DNA from: CAVYUC01 sp963816685
GTDB taxonomy: Bacteria; Bacteroidota; Bacteroidia; Bacteroidales; Prolixibacteraceae
Direction: 5' to 3'
NCBI GenBank assembly: GCA_963816685.1
Contig: CAWFMB010000011.1
Span: forward strand, 1 to 64,000
Length of the DNA stretch: 64,000 bases
Shown here piece after piece: positions 16,442 through 24,834 of this stretch; position 1 is the first letter of the stretch; the number at the start of each line of letters is the position of its first letter. The position numbers and the translations under genes are program-made. The notes below the pieces were generated by a model. The model had not been told where the DNA came from and did no database searches. It saw nothing but the letters and a program-made list of their open reading frames with translations.

Positions 16442-16474
16442 AAGTCCCGGGGACCAAAATGGCCTCCGGGACTT
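16442..16474 (-). terminator. Strong hairpin downstream of tuf
   Basis: AAGTCCCGG plus GGCC pair with GGTC plus CCGGGACTT across an ATTTT loop (14 bp with one mismatch and one G-U pair). It begins 30 nt after the tuf stop and ends four bases before the tRNA-shaped element. In the minus-strand reading the bases after it are TTATTAA, a weak U-tract. The true T-run lies on the plus strand. It may be a partial terminator or an RNA processing or stability hairpin for tuf mRNA. Confidence 0.5.
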
Positions 16475-16503
16475 TTTTATTTTGCAAACTTGATTGTTTC
16501 TGC

Positions 16504-17691
16504 TTATTCAATAATCTCAGTTACCTGGCCTGCACCAACAGTACGTCCACCTTCACGGATTGCGAAACGAAGACCAATATTAAGTGCTACCGGGTAAATC
16601 AGTTCCACTATAATTGAAACGTTGTCACCTGGCATTACCATTTCGCGACCTTCTTCCAAATGAATTTCACCCGTTACATCAAGTGTACGCACGTAAAATT
16701 GTGGACGATATTTATTATGAAATGGAGTATGACGCCCACCTTCTTCTTTTTTCAATACGTAGACCTCTGCTTTAAATCTTGTATGTGGTGTAATTGAACC
16801 TGGTTTTGCAAGAATTTGTCCACGTTTGATTTCCTTTTTGTCGACACCGCGAAGCAATAAACCAACGTTATCACCAGCCTGTCCGTCATCCAGGATTTTA
16901 CGGAACATTTCAACTCCTGTACAAACAGTTTTGCGCCCTTCAGCACCCAATCCAATTAACTGAAGTTCATCACCTGTATGAACTAAACCAGTTTCAATAC
17001 GACCGGTTGCCACTGTTCCACGACCTGTGATTGAAAATACATCTTCAACAGGCATCAGGAAAGGTTTATCAATATCACGCGGAGGAAGTGGAATCCAGCT
17101 ATCTACAGCATCCATCAGCTCCATAATTTTATCTTCCCATTCTGGTTCACCATTCATTGCCCCAAGTGCCGAACCTTTAATTACAGGAGTCTCGTCGCCT
17201 TCGAATTCATAAAAATCCAACAATTCGCGAATTTCCATTTCAACCAGTTCCAATAGTTCTTCATCATCAACCATATCCACTTTATTCATGAATACAACTA
17301 ATTTAGGAACATTTACCTGACGTGCCAAAAGGATGTGTTCGCGAGTCTGAGGCATAGGGCCATCAGTAGCTGCTACAACAATAATAGCACCATCCATCTG
17401 GGCTGCACCAGTTACCATGTTCTTCACATAATCGGCGTGTCCCGGACAATCAACGTGAGCATAGTGACGTTTTTCCGTCTGATACTCAACGTGAGCTGTA
17501 TTAATTGTAATACCTCTTTCTTTTTCCTCAGGCGCATTATCAATAGAATCAAATGACTTGATTTCAGAAAGACCTTTTTTTGCCAATACCATTGTAATGG
17601 CGGCGGTTAAAGTTGTTTTACCGTGGTCAACATGGCCAATAGTACCAATATTGACATGGTCCTTATCCCTTACAAATGTTGCTTTAGCCAT
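16504..17691 (-). CDS. tuf: Elongation factor Tu
   Basis: This 395-residue GTPase delivers aminoacyl-tRNA to the ribosome. The P-loop GHVDHGKT lies at residues 19-26, the DCPGH switch II motif near 80, and the NKVD guanine-specificity motif near 136. Domains II and III are complete through GRTVGAGQVTEIIE at the C-terminus. It is preceded by tRNA-Thr and tRNA-Gly and followed by a hairpin and the tRNA-shaped element, echoing the tRNA-tufB-tRNA arrangement of other bacteria. All hallmark residues are present and the length is standard. Confidence 0.99.
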   Translation of the reverse strand: MAKATFVRDKDHVNIGTIGHVDHGKTTLTAAITMVLAKKGLSEIKSFDSIDNAPEEKERGITINTAHVEYQTEKRHYAHVDCPGHADYVKNMVTGAAQMDGAIIVVAATDGPMPQTREHILLARQVNVPKLVVFMNKVDMVDDEELLELVEMEIRELLDFYEFEGDETPVIKGSALGAMNGEPEWEDKIMELMDAVDSWIPLPPRDIDKPFLMPVEDVFSITGRGTVATGRIETGLVHTGDELQLIGLGAEGRKTVCTGVEMFRKILDDGQAGDNVGLLLRGVDKKEIKRGQILAKPGSITPHTRFKAEVYVLKKEEGGRHTPFHNKYRPQFYVRTLDVTGEIHLEEGREMVMPGDNVSIIVELIYPVALNIGLRFAIREGGRTVGAGQVTEIIE

Positions 17692-17727
17692 AACTCCAAA
17701 TTTTAATTATTATCTTTAAATTAATTG

Positions 17728-17799
<72 letters not shown>

Positions 17800-17862
17800 A
17801 TTAATACATGATGAGACAGGAGCTTAAAGAAATTTTTCTCAAAACTCCAGTCTCATAAAATG

Positions 17863-17935
17863 AGCGGGAGACGGGATTCAAACCCGCGACCCTTAGCTTG
17901 GAAGGCTAATGCTCTATCAGCTGAGCTACTCCCGC
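17863..17935 (-). tRNA. tRNA-Gly (anticodon TCC)
   Basis: The acceptor GCGGGAG pairs with CTCCCGC. The anticodon stem TTAGC/GCTAA encloses CTTCCAA, giving anticodon TCC. The T loop is TTTGAAT in a GC-rich arm. It is the first member of the tRNA-Gly, tRNA-Thr, tuf transcript. Confidence 0.95.
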
Positions 17936-17962
17936 ATACATTATCTTAGCAAAAATGCCGTG

Positions 17963-17990
17963 CAAAATTACAAAATATATTAAAAACAAC
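17963..17990 (-). promoter_or_regulatory. Promoter of the tRNA-Gly/tRNA-Thr/tuf transcript
   Basis: Reading on the minus strand, GTTG (17990-17987) and TAATTTTG (17970-17963) match the Bacteroidota -33/-7 pattern with a 16-base spacer. Transcription would start near 17957, some 20 nt ahead of the tRNA-Gly. The spacer is slightly short. Confidence 0.5.
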
Positions 17991-18006
17991 TTCAAAGCAA
18001 ATAGTC

Positions 18007-18077
18007 CGGATTTAAAATCCGAATCCTTTTTATTTCAGCTTTTAAACTGAAAAGATTTTGGGCAATCTGTCCAAAAT
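18007..18077. repeat. Three small inverted repeats in the hpf / tRNA-Gly gap
   Basis: CGGATTT/AAATCCG (18007-18021), TTTCAG/CTGAAA (18033-18052) and ATTTTGG/CCAAAAT (18055-18077) follow one another. They could fold as consecutive stem-loops at the 3' end of the rpsU-xer-hpf transcript. None has a strong T-run, so termination is uncertain. Confidence 0.35.
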
Positions 18078-18195
18078 CCAATCCCAATAAGCAAACTACT
18101 TTAATTTCAGTTGTTTCCTGAACGCCCCTAAAATGGGTGTGCAAATGTAAAAATATTATTTTAAAAATCTAAAATAATGAAGGCAAATTTTATTT

Positions 18196-18498
18196 TTATT
18201 TGTTTTTAAGTTTTTGCTTATATTTATCCAATTGTTTTTTCATGGCATCAATTGCCAAATCAACTGCTTCTTCGAAAGTATCTGCCTGTTTTTTAGCAAA
18301 CAAATAACCATTGGCAGGAATTGACAACTTTATTTCAGCTATTTTGTTGCTGGTTGCCTCAGGTTTCAAAACTTTTAAAGTAACCTCAGAATTAATGATA
18401 CCATCAAAAAATGTATCGAGCTTATTTACTTTTTTGTTTACAAAATCCACCAGTTTTTTGTCTGCTGTAAAATGTACCGAATTAATTGTAATTTCCAT
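18196..18498 (-). CDS. hpf: Ribosome hibernation promoting factor (HPF/RaiA family)
   Basis: The 100-residue protein matches the short HPF/YfiA domain: a beta-alpha-beta fold starting MEITINSVHFTADKKLVDFV, with the Lys-rich C-terminal helix typical of the family (MKKQLDKYKQKLKNK). It lacks the long C-terminal dimerisation domain. Short HPF proteins bind the 30S decoding channel in stationary phase and block translation. It lies 11 nt after the xer gene and probably shares the rpsU promoter, linking ribosome hibernation with S21 supply. Confidence 0.95.
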   Translation of the reverse strand: MEITINSVHFTADKKLVDFVNKKVNKLDTFFDGIINSEVTLKVLKPEATSNKIAEIKLSIPANGYLFAKKQADTFEEAVDLAIDAMKKQLDKYKQKLKNK

Positions 18499-18509
18499 AT
18501 TAGCTCATT

Positions 18510-19394
18510 TTAACCCCTTGGATGGGCTTGTTTATATATATTGTGAAGTTTTTCGAAAGTGGTGTGCGTATAAATTTGTGTAGCCGCCAGATTCGAATGT
18601 CCGAGCAACTCCTTTACCGCATTCAGGTCGGCGCCTTTATTCAGCAAATGTGTGGCAAAGGAATGACGTAAAACGTGCGGGCTTTTTTGTTCAAGCGATG
18701 TTACCTTTTCCAAATTTTTTTTAACCACTCTGTATATTAATTTTTCGTAAATTGGTTTTCCCTTTTCTGTTACAAGCAGTTTTTCATGACTATTTCCCAA
18801 CTCCTGGTTTCTTAATTCAATATATTGAAAAAATAAGATATTTATGCTTCGCGGATAAGGAATTATTCTTTCTTTTTGCCTTTTTCCCAAAACTTTAATC
18901 AGATATCCTTTTGTGTCAACATCCCTGTCTTTTAAATTCAGCAATTCGGAAAGCCTGACTCCAGTACCATATAATAAAGTAATTATTAGTTTATCCCTGA
19001 CTCCTCTGAAATTATTTTCAAAAAACCCATCATCGAGTAAATGATGCAAGTTATTTTCTTCAACAAAATTTGGAAGCTTTTTCCTAATTTTAGGAAGTGT
19101 AAGATTTACTGCCGGATTCGATTCAACAACTTCATTTTTCATTAAAAATCTGAAAAATGCTTTTATAGTTGAAACTTTGCGATTTACTGATCGTGGAGTA
19201 AGCTGCTGCTCCATTAAATATACAATCCAGTTTCGAAGCACGCCAGAATCAACCGCTTTAACATTAAATTCCCCGATCATTTCGATGCAATACAGCACAA
19301 ATTGATCGAGGTCTTTTTTGTATGCGACTAATGTATGTGAAGAATACCTCTTCTCATACTTCATATAGCTAATAAACGATTCCTGATATTTCAT
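18510..19394 (-). CDS. xerC: Site-specific tyrosine recombinase, XerC/XerD type
   Basis: This 294-residue recombinase has an N-terminal SAM-like core-binding domain (residues 1-90) and a complete catalytic domain. The visible active-site residues are R147 in GTGVRLSEL, K171, H240 and R243 in HVLRHSFATHLL, H266 in LGHSN, and the nucleophile Y275 in QIYTH. It would resolve chromosome dimers at dif with a partner Xer protein. The conserved rpsU-xer-hpf neighbourhood argues for the housekeeping enzyme, not a mobile-element integrase. Whether it is functionally XerC or XerD cannot be told from the sequence alone. Confidence 0.92.
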   Translation of the reverse strand: MKYQESFISYMKYEKRYSSHTLVAYKKDLDQFVLYCIEMIGEFNVKAVDSGVLRNWIVYLMEQQLTPRSVNRKVSTIKAFFRFLMKNEVVESNPAVNLTLPKIRKKLPNFVEENNLHHLLDDGFFENNFRGVRDKLIITLLYGTGVRLSELLNLKDRDVDTKGYLIKVLGKRQKERIIPYPRSINILFFQYIELRNQELGNSHEKLLVTEKGKPIYEKLIYRVVKKNLEKVTSLEQKSPHVLRHSFATHLLNKGADLNAVKELLGHSNLAATQIYTHTTFEKLHNIYKQAHPRG

Positions 19395-19426
19395 TCACAT
19401 TCAAAATTTCAGGAATCACTAATTAC

Positions 19427-19618
19427 TTAGTCTTCCTGACGCTGCAACTTTTCAATATATGCAGCTTTTTTTAACTCTTCCCTTCTCTTTACCGAAGGCT
19501 TCGTAAACTTCTGACGTTCACGCAATTCCTTGATTACGCCTGTCTTTTCAAACTTCCTCTTGAACCTCTTTAGGGCCCTCTCTATATTCTCGCCCTCTTT
19601 TACCGGAATAACAATCAT
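19427..19618 (-). CDS. rpsU: 30S ribosomal protein S21
   Basis: The 63-residue basic protein begins MIVIPVKEGENIERALKRFK and continues with the S21 pattern KRKFEKTGVIKELRERQKF. In Bacteroidota ribosomes S21 takes part in sequestering the 16S 3' tail, which relates to weak Shine-Dalgarno use in this phylum. It heads an apparent operon with the xer gene (32 nt apart) and hpf, and has a clean promoter directly upstream. Confidence 0.97.
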   Translation of the reverse strand: MIVIPVKEGENIERALKRFKRKFEKTGVIKELRERQKFTKPSVKRREELKKAAYIEKLQRQED

Positions 19619-19646
19619 TTTTCTACGCCGTTTTTAAATTGAGGCG

Positions 19647-19677
19647 CAAATTTAGAAATTATTCATAGTATATCAAA
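19647..19677 (-). promoter_or_regulatory. Promoter of rpsU
   Basis: TTTG (19677-19674) and TAAATTTG (19654-19647) with a 19-base spacer exactly match the Bacteroidota -33/-7 consensus. The start point would be near 19640, leaving a leader of about 20 nt. This is the cleanest promoter in the window. Confidence 0.75.
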
Positions 19678-19729
19678 TTTAAAGGAAAAAAATAATAATT
19701 CCTAAATGAAGAATTCTATTTAAAGCTTT

Positions 19730-20824
19730 TTAACGACAGCTTAAATATGGTTTTATATTGCGAAAACTTTTTTTATCAAGAAGCTTTTTTTCGGACAGCT
19801 CATTAACAGAAGTAAATGATCCGTTTTTCTCCCGATAATCAATAACTGCTTTTACCTGATCTTTTTTAAAATATGGATGCCTCAGTAAGTCACCAAACTC
19901 GGCAAAATTTATCCGGATTTTTTTAAGCATCGTTGTATCGACAGTTATATTATTTTCAATCATGGAGTAAGTTTCCTCCGAAAAATTATAAACTTCCAGT
20001 AATTGCTCTTTTGAATAAAATCCGCCCAGTAAATTGCGGTACTTAATGATACGCGAGGCAAAAACCGGCCCCACTCCATTTAACTTTATTAATTCAACAG
20101 AATCAGCCGAATTTAATTCAACATAGATTATTGCCGGTTTAACGTTACTTATATTATTTTCAGGTTGTGCCCCAATTGATACATTTCTTGCAATTCCATT
20201 GTAGAAAATTGTATCGATACCATATATCCGCAGTAAATCTGAAGGTTGATAATAAACACCACCATTTTCACGGTATTTAATGATGTTTTCTGCCTGGAAG
20301 CGATTGAAACCAAATTCAGTCAAAGTTTCCATTTCTGCCTCATTTGGATCGAATGTACCTTCAACAGTTTTTTTAATTTCTTTTTTGATTGGTGTTTTAA
20401 CGTTTGATTTATCCGGCACATTAACATATTCTTTTATGACGAAAAAGATGCTGTCTGTCATTCCATATATTTTTTGGATATCGGCCGGTGTATTAAAACG
20501 ACCACCTGCTTCGCGGTAATTTACGATATTATCTTTTACAAATTCGGGTAACAGAAGTGAATCCAGTTTTTCCTCAGAAATGCTGTTTGGGTCAAAATTA
20601 AAAAGAAAACGGTAACTGCTGCCCATCATTTTTTGATTTTCCCACTCCTGAATTGCTTTTTCAATTTCTGTAAAATCTGATCGTGAATTCAATTGAATTC
20701 GATCTGCTATAAAATTTCCCGAGATAGCTAAAAGAATCAGAGAACACAGAATTAAAATTGCATTCCTGTCTTTTCGGGAAAAATTGAAGTACTGTTTCAA
20801 TAAATGCCTGTTGGTTAGATTCAT
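19730..20824 (-). CDS. Membrane-anchored helix-hairpin-helix protein (ComEA-like repeats)
   Basis: The 364-residue product has one N-terminal transmembrane helix (about 22-42, ILILCSLILLAISGNFIA). It then shows several ComEA-type helix-hairpin-helix units, recognisable by phrases such as LPEFVKDNIVNYREAGGRFN, FGFNRFQAENIIKYRENGG, LNGVGPVFASRIIKYRNLLG and FKKDQVKAVIDYREKNGSF. HhH pairs bind DNA without sequence specificity, and ComEA is the DNA receptor of competence. Related helix-hairpin-helix proteins are common in Bacteroidota but their role is not established. With its anchor it could hold DNA at the periplasmic face. That is inference. A promoter lies upstream. Confidence 0.75.
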   Translation of the reverse strand: MNLTNRHLLKQYFNFSRKDRNAILILCSLILLAISGNFIADRIQLNSRSDFTEIEKAIQEWENQKMMGSSYRFLFNFDPNSISEEKLDSLLLPEFVKDNIVNYREAGGRFNTPADIQKIYGMTDSIFFVIKEYVNVPDKSNVKTPIKKEIKKTVEGTFDPNEAEMETLTEFGFNRFQAENIIKYRENGGVYYQPSDLLRIYGIDTIFYNGIARNVSIGAQPENNISNVKPAIIYVELNSADSVELIKLNGVGPVFASRIIKYRNLLGGFYSKEQLLEVYNFSEETYSMIENNITVDTTMLKKIRINFAEFGDLLRHPYFKKDQVKAVIDYREKNGSFTSVNELSEKKLLDKKSFRNIKPYLSCR

Positions 20825-20844
20825 TAAAGCAAAGTTTTACGCAT

Positions 20845-20876
20845 TAAACTTACCAAATAAAATGAATCAATCCAAA
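20845..20876 (-). promoter_or_regulatory. Probable promoter of the helix-hairpin-helix gene
   Basis: TTTG (20876-20873) and TAAGTTTA (20852-20845) are separated by 20 bases. One position of the -7 box deviates from TAnnTTTG. The predicted leader is about 15 nt. Confidence 0.42.
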
Positions 20877-20914
20877 CAAATGATTGTTAATTAATTTAAA
20901 AACAGAAATCCCGA

Positions 20915-22279
20915 TTATCCAAGTTTAATGAATCCAATTCCCTGTAGAAACACAACTGCAATTGCTAAAGGAGCAATTATTTTAACAAAAATCATAAATA
21001 ACCTCAGCATAAAACCAGATAAATTTCCACCATAAGATATTTCTTTCTGAACTTGCTTCCTGCCAAAATACCAGCCAATAAAAAGTGCTATAAATAATCC
21101 GCCAAGCGGCAAAAACATATTGGCTGAAATCCAGTCCATTAAATCAAAGAAATTGAGCCCAAAAATCTTTTCTTCACTTAATACTCCCATGGAAAGAGAA
21201 CAAATAATACCAAGAATTGTAATCAGAAGTGTTGCCAAAAGTGTCGCTTGTTTTCTTTTCATTTTTAATTCTTCACTAAAAAAAGCAACAACAACTTCCA
21301 AAATAGAAATGGATGAAGTTAAGGCAGCAACTGTGAGAAGTATAAAAAACAAAGTAGAAAAAAACACGCCACCCGGCATTTGCTGGAATACATTTGGCAA
21401 GGTGATAAAAACCAACCCCGGGCCGCTGTCAACTTCAATACCAAAAGCAAATACAGCAGGAAAAATAGCAACTCCTGCAAGTATAGCAATTAAAGTATCG
21501 GCTGCTGTTACTTCTATTGCTGTTTTTACCAGGTTATTTGTCCGATCAATATAAGACCCATATGTAATTAAAGTCCCCATTCCAAGGCTCAGGGAAAAAA
21601 ATGCATGACCAAGCGCACTTAAAATTCCTTCGGCGGTTAGCTTCGAAAAATCAGGATGAAATAAAAATTTCAGACCTTCGGCTGCTCCTTTTAAAGTAAC
21701 AGCTCTAACATCCAGAACAATTATAATTACTACCAGAAGCGGCATTAAAATTTTCACGTTCTTCTCAATACCATCTTTTACTCCAACAGCTACAATAGCA
21801 CCGGTAGCAATCATAAAAAGTACCTGATAAAAAATAGGTTGTAATGGCGATTCTGTGAACGAAGTAAACAAAAGCACAAGTTCTTCCGGAGATTTACCGG
21901 AAAATCCGTTACTCACCGCCTGATAAACATATTCAATACTCCAACCTGCAATAACTCCGTAAAACGACAAAATCATAAATGCAGCGCCAACACCAAGCAA
22001 TCCCACAAGTTTCCATGGTGAATTTGGTGCAAGTTGTTTAAAAGACCCAAAAGCATTTCTTCTTGCTTTTCTGCCGATAATAAACTCAGAAATCATAACC
22101 GGTAAACCAATTGCAAGTATAAATGCAAGGTAAACAAACAAAAAAGCTGCACCTCCATAAACACCGGTGATGTAAGGAAATTTCCAGATGTTTCCGAGAC
22201 CAACAGCAGAGCCCGCTGCTGCAGCAATTACGCCAAATTTTGAACCGAAGGAATCACGCAATTGATTGTTCTCAGGCAT
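20915..22279 (-). CDS. Sodium-dependent transporter, neurotransmitter:sodium symporter family
   Basis: The 454-residue membrane protein opens with the NSS sodium/substrate-site motif AAAGSAVGLGNIWKFPY in helix 1 (about residues 20-36). About eleven hydrophobic segments follow, typical of bacterial members such as MhsT and LeuT. It is predicted to import an amino acid or related compound driven by sodium. Helix 6 with FFSLSLGMGTLITYGSY forms the other half of the binding site. The substrate cannot be assigned from the sequence. It stands alone, oriented with its neighbours, with 90 nt to the helix-hairpin-helix gene and 122 nt to the TamL-like gene. Confidence 0.92.
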   Translation of the reverse strand: MPENNQLRDSFGSKFGVIAAAAGSAVGLGNIWKFPYITGVYGGAAFLFVYLAFILAIGLPVMISEFIIGRKARRNAFGSFKQLAPNSPWKLVGLLGVGAAFMILSFYGVIAGWSIEYVYQAVSNGFSGKSPEELVLLFTSFTESPLQPIFYQVLFMIATGAIVAVGVKDGIEKNVKILMPLLVVIIIVLDVRAVTLKGAAEGLKFLFHPDFSKLTAEGILSALGHAFFSLSLGMGTLITYGSYIDRTNNLVKTAIEVTAADTLIAILAGVAIFPAVFAFGIEVDSGPGLVFITLPNVFQQMPGGVFFSTLFFILLTVAALTSSISILEVVVAFFSEELKMKRKQATLLATLLITILGIICSLSMGVLSEEKIFGLNFFDLMDWISANMFLPLGGLFIALFIGWYFGRKQVQKEISYGGNLSGFMLRLFMIFVKIIAPLAIAVVFLQGIGFIKLG

Positions 22280-22401
22280 TTATGAAAGTATTAAATTGAA
22301 ACAATATTCCTGACAAAACTTTTATATTAAAATATGAAGCCTTAAAAATGCAAAAAAATATTTCATTGCAAAAGCTGAAAAACCCGATTTGCAAAAGAAA
22401 A

Positions 22402-24765
22402 TCAGAATGGATAACCTATGGCAAATGAAACGTTGAAATCATCCGAAGAATACTGCCTGTATCCAATAATCCATCCATTACCAGCTTCCTGTGCGGGATC
22501 CCGAAGTTTTACTCCCAAATCGAGCCGAAAAATAAAATAGCTAAAATCAAACCGGAATCCTGTTCCCGTTCCTAAAGCAAGTTCTTTATAAAAGTTGTTT
22601 ATTTTAAACTGAGCCCCCGGACGGTTATCCTTTTCGTTAATTGCCCAAATATTTCCGGCGTCAAGAAAAAGCGCACCTTCAAGGAAAGCAATCAACCTGA
22701 AACGATATTCGAGGTTAGCTTCAAGTTTAATATCTCCCGATTGATTGGGATAGGCATTTTTGGGTGCTTCATAAGTTCCGGGCCCTAATGACCGAACCTG
22801 CCATGCCCTGATTCCGTTTGCCCCGCCTGTAAAATATTTCTTTTCGAAAGGAAGAACATCGAAATTTCCGAAAGGTAATCCAACCCCAATAAAAGCCCTT
22901 GTAACCACAGCATTGTATTTATCAATCGAATATCCATATCTGAATTCCAAATCCGATTTTGCATATTGAGCAAACCGGGTATTAAACAGCCTGTAAAATT
23001 CAGAAAATTCAAGCCCAAGTGTATCTACAACCTGAACTTTCGGCTGATTAATCAATTTTGAAAAAAAATACAACAGGTTTCCAGCCGATTCTACATTAAA
23101 TTTCCAGTAGGTATAATTTTTATTCGGCGAAAAAGCCTGAGTGTTGTATACAAATGAATAATTTGATGCTAAAATAAGATGATCAGTAAAACTGCTTTTA
23201 ATGTACAAATCTTTGATTATTTCAAGAAACTGGGCATCAAACTGATAAAGATTTACCATGTTGAAATCTACTATATTCAAATTGTGTCTTACAATCGGCG
23301 AAGTCATCCAGTTGTAACCAAATTTAAAACTTGAAATTGTACGGGTGTATTCCGGCCTTCGCTGATAATTTGAACCAATAGAAATAACAGTTTTAGGTAA
23401 ATATTCGCTGAAAGAATTTACTATTTTTCCTGGCCCGATAAGTTTTGGAAATGTGAGACTCGATTCAACTCCTAATTCCCGCGTATTAAAATATTGCTTC
23501 TCATTTTGTATAACCCTTTGCTGGCGTTCAATAGCCCCTTTAAAGTTCATCTGAAAAACCTCGGCCCCTCTGAACAAATTCCTGTGAGTATAATTTATGT
23601 TTCCTGCAACTCCCAAATTACCGGACGAGTTGGTCCCTTCAACATCAAACGAAATAGCCTGCTTGTTTAATGGCGCAAGTCGTATATAACAATTTAGCAA
23701 ATTACTGTCGTTTATATGGGCAGGTTCGCTAAACTGAATATCGATAAAACGAAATTGTCTTAACCTGTTGAAAGCTTCAAAAGTTTTTTCTGCATCAGAA
23801 AGCCGGTAAAGCTGACCACTTTTCATTTGTAACAAACTTTTGAAAAGCGCCGGCCTGTAATTTATCTGGCTGCCGCGATAAAGAGTTACGTTATCCCACG
23901 AAACTGTATCCGAAATGTTGTTTATTCCATACAACTCAGAAACAACAGTTGTTGTCGCTGGCATTACCGAAATAAAAAAATTATTCAAATAGTAGCGGTT
24001 GTAAATTTTTAATGTATCTGGCTGTTCTGATTTTGTGTTTCCCAGATACAAATCCAGAACAATTTCCTTGTTAAACCGGCTGCTGTCTGCAAGATAACTT
24101 ACATCATCCTTTGAAAAATAGTAATACCCACTATTGCGAAATAACTGAACAATATTTTTCCGTTGTTGCTCCAATATATCAAAATCAAAGGGTGTCCCGG
24201 GTTTAACAAATGTTTTTGCTGAATCATTAAAATAAATTGTTCGCAATACCGAATCCGAAATATGATAATTAATTCGCCTGATTTTGTATTGTTCACCTGT
24301 ATTAATATGGTAAACAACATTCGCCTTTTGTTTTTTATCCCTGAGGTTTATTTCTGCATTAACCGATGCGCGGAAATAACCTTTATTATGCAGGTATTGC
24401 TCAAGTAAATCAGAGGATTGATATGTCAATCCTTCATCAAAAATTTGCGGCGGTTCACCTATTCTTTTCAACCAATCATTACTTTTTTCTTTCGAAGACA
24501 GATTGTATAACCATAAGTGAAATTTTGCAAATCCAAGAATTTTGTAATTTTCTTTTTGCCTGATGTGTTTTTTGGCTTCTTCCTTACTTATTTTAGAATT
24601 ATCAACTTCCACTTCCACATTGTTCAGTAAATATTTATTTTCGGGCACGAACTTTACAGGTGAGCAGGAAAATAAAAAAGCAACAGATGCGATTAACAAG
24701 ATATTCCGGAATGTTATAAAAATAATGACCTTTCTGCTCAAGTTGATAAAATTTAAATTCAACAA
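22402..24765 (-). CDS. TamL-like outer-membrane assembly lipoprotein (BamA/TamA family)
   Basis: The 787-residue protein has a long N-terminal signal ending in a lipobox (FLFSC, lipidated Cys about residue 34), POTRA-like repeats (about 40-330) and a C-terminal Omp85 barrel ending in FNVSFAIGYPF. Bacteroidota carry a lipidated TamA variant called TamL that works with TamB in envelope biogenesis, and this protein fits that description. BamA itself is not lipidated and is longer. The barrel contains the RAWQVRSLGPGTY segment, resembling the conserved lid-loop region of Omp85 proteins. It is divergent from the SpoU methyltransferase with only 69 nt between. Confidence 0.85.
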   Translation of the reverse strand: MLNLNFINLSRKVIIFITFRNILLIASVAFLFSCSPVKFVPENKYLLNNVEVEVDNSKISKEEAKKHIRQKENYKILGFAKFHLWLYNLSSKEKSNDWLKRIGEPPQIFDEGLTYQSSDLLEQYLHNKGYFRASVNAEINLRDKKQKANVVYHINTGEQYKIRRINYHISDSVLRTIYFNDSAKTFVKPGTPFDFDILEQQRKNIVQLFRNSGYYYFSKDDVSYLADSSRFNKEIVLDLYLGNTKSEQPDTLKIYNRYYLNNFFISVMPATTTVVSELYGINNISDTVSWDNVTLYRGSQINYRPALFKSLLQMKSGQLYRLSDAEKTFEAFNRLRQFRFIDIQFSEPAHINDSNLLNCYIRLAPLNKQAISFDVEGTNSSGNLGVAGNINYTHRNLFRGAEVFQMNFKGAIERQQRVIQNEKQYFNTRELGVESSLTFPKLIGPGKIVNSFSEYLPKTVISIGSNYQRRPEYTRTISSFKFGYNWMTSPIVRHNLNIVDFNMVNLYQFDAQFLEIIKDLYIKSSFTDHLILASNYSFVYNTQAFSPNKNYTYWKFNVESAGNLLYFFSKLINQPKVQVVDTLGLEFSEFYRLFNTRFAQYAKSDLEFRYGYSIDKYNAVVTRAFIGVGLPFGNFDVLPFEKKYFTGGANGIRAWQVRSLGPGTYEAPKNAYPNQSGDIKLEANLEYRFRLIAFLEGALFLDAGNIWAINEKDNRPGAQFKINNFYKELALGTGTGFRFDFSYFIFRLDLGVKLRDPAQEAGNGWIIGYRQYSSDDFNVSFAIGYPF

Positions 24766-24834
24766 AATTAATGAAGTGTTTTAATTAGAAACAGTAACTT
24801 TAACATATTTATTTTACCGGTTCATCCCAATAAA

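Noticed and set aside
18510..19394. Mobile-element integrase
   Set aside because: The rpsU-xer-hpf neighbourhood is a housekeeping arrangement, no attachment repeats were found, and the protein is the standard Xer length.
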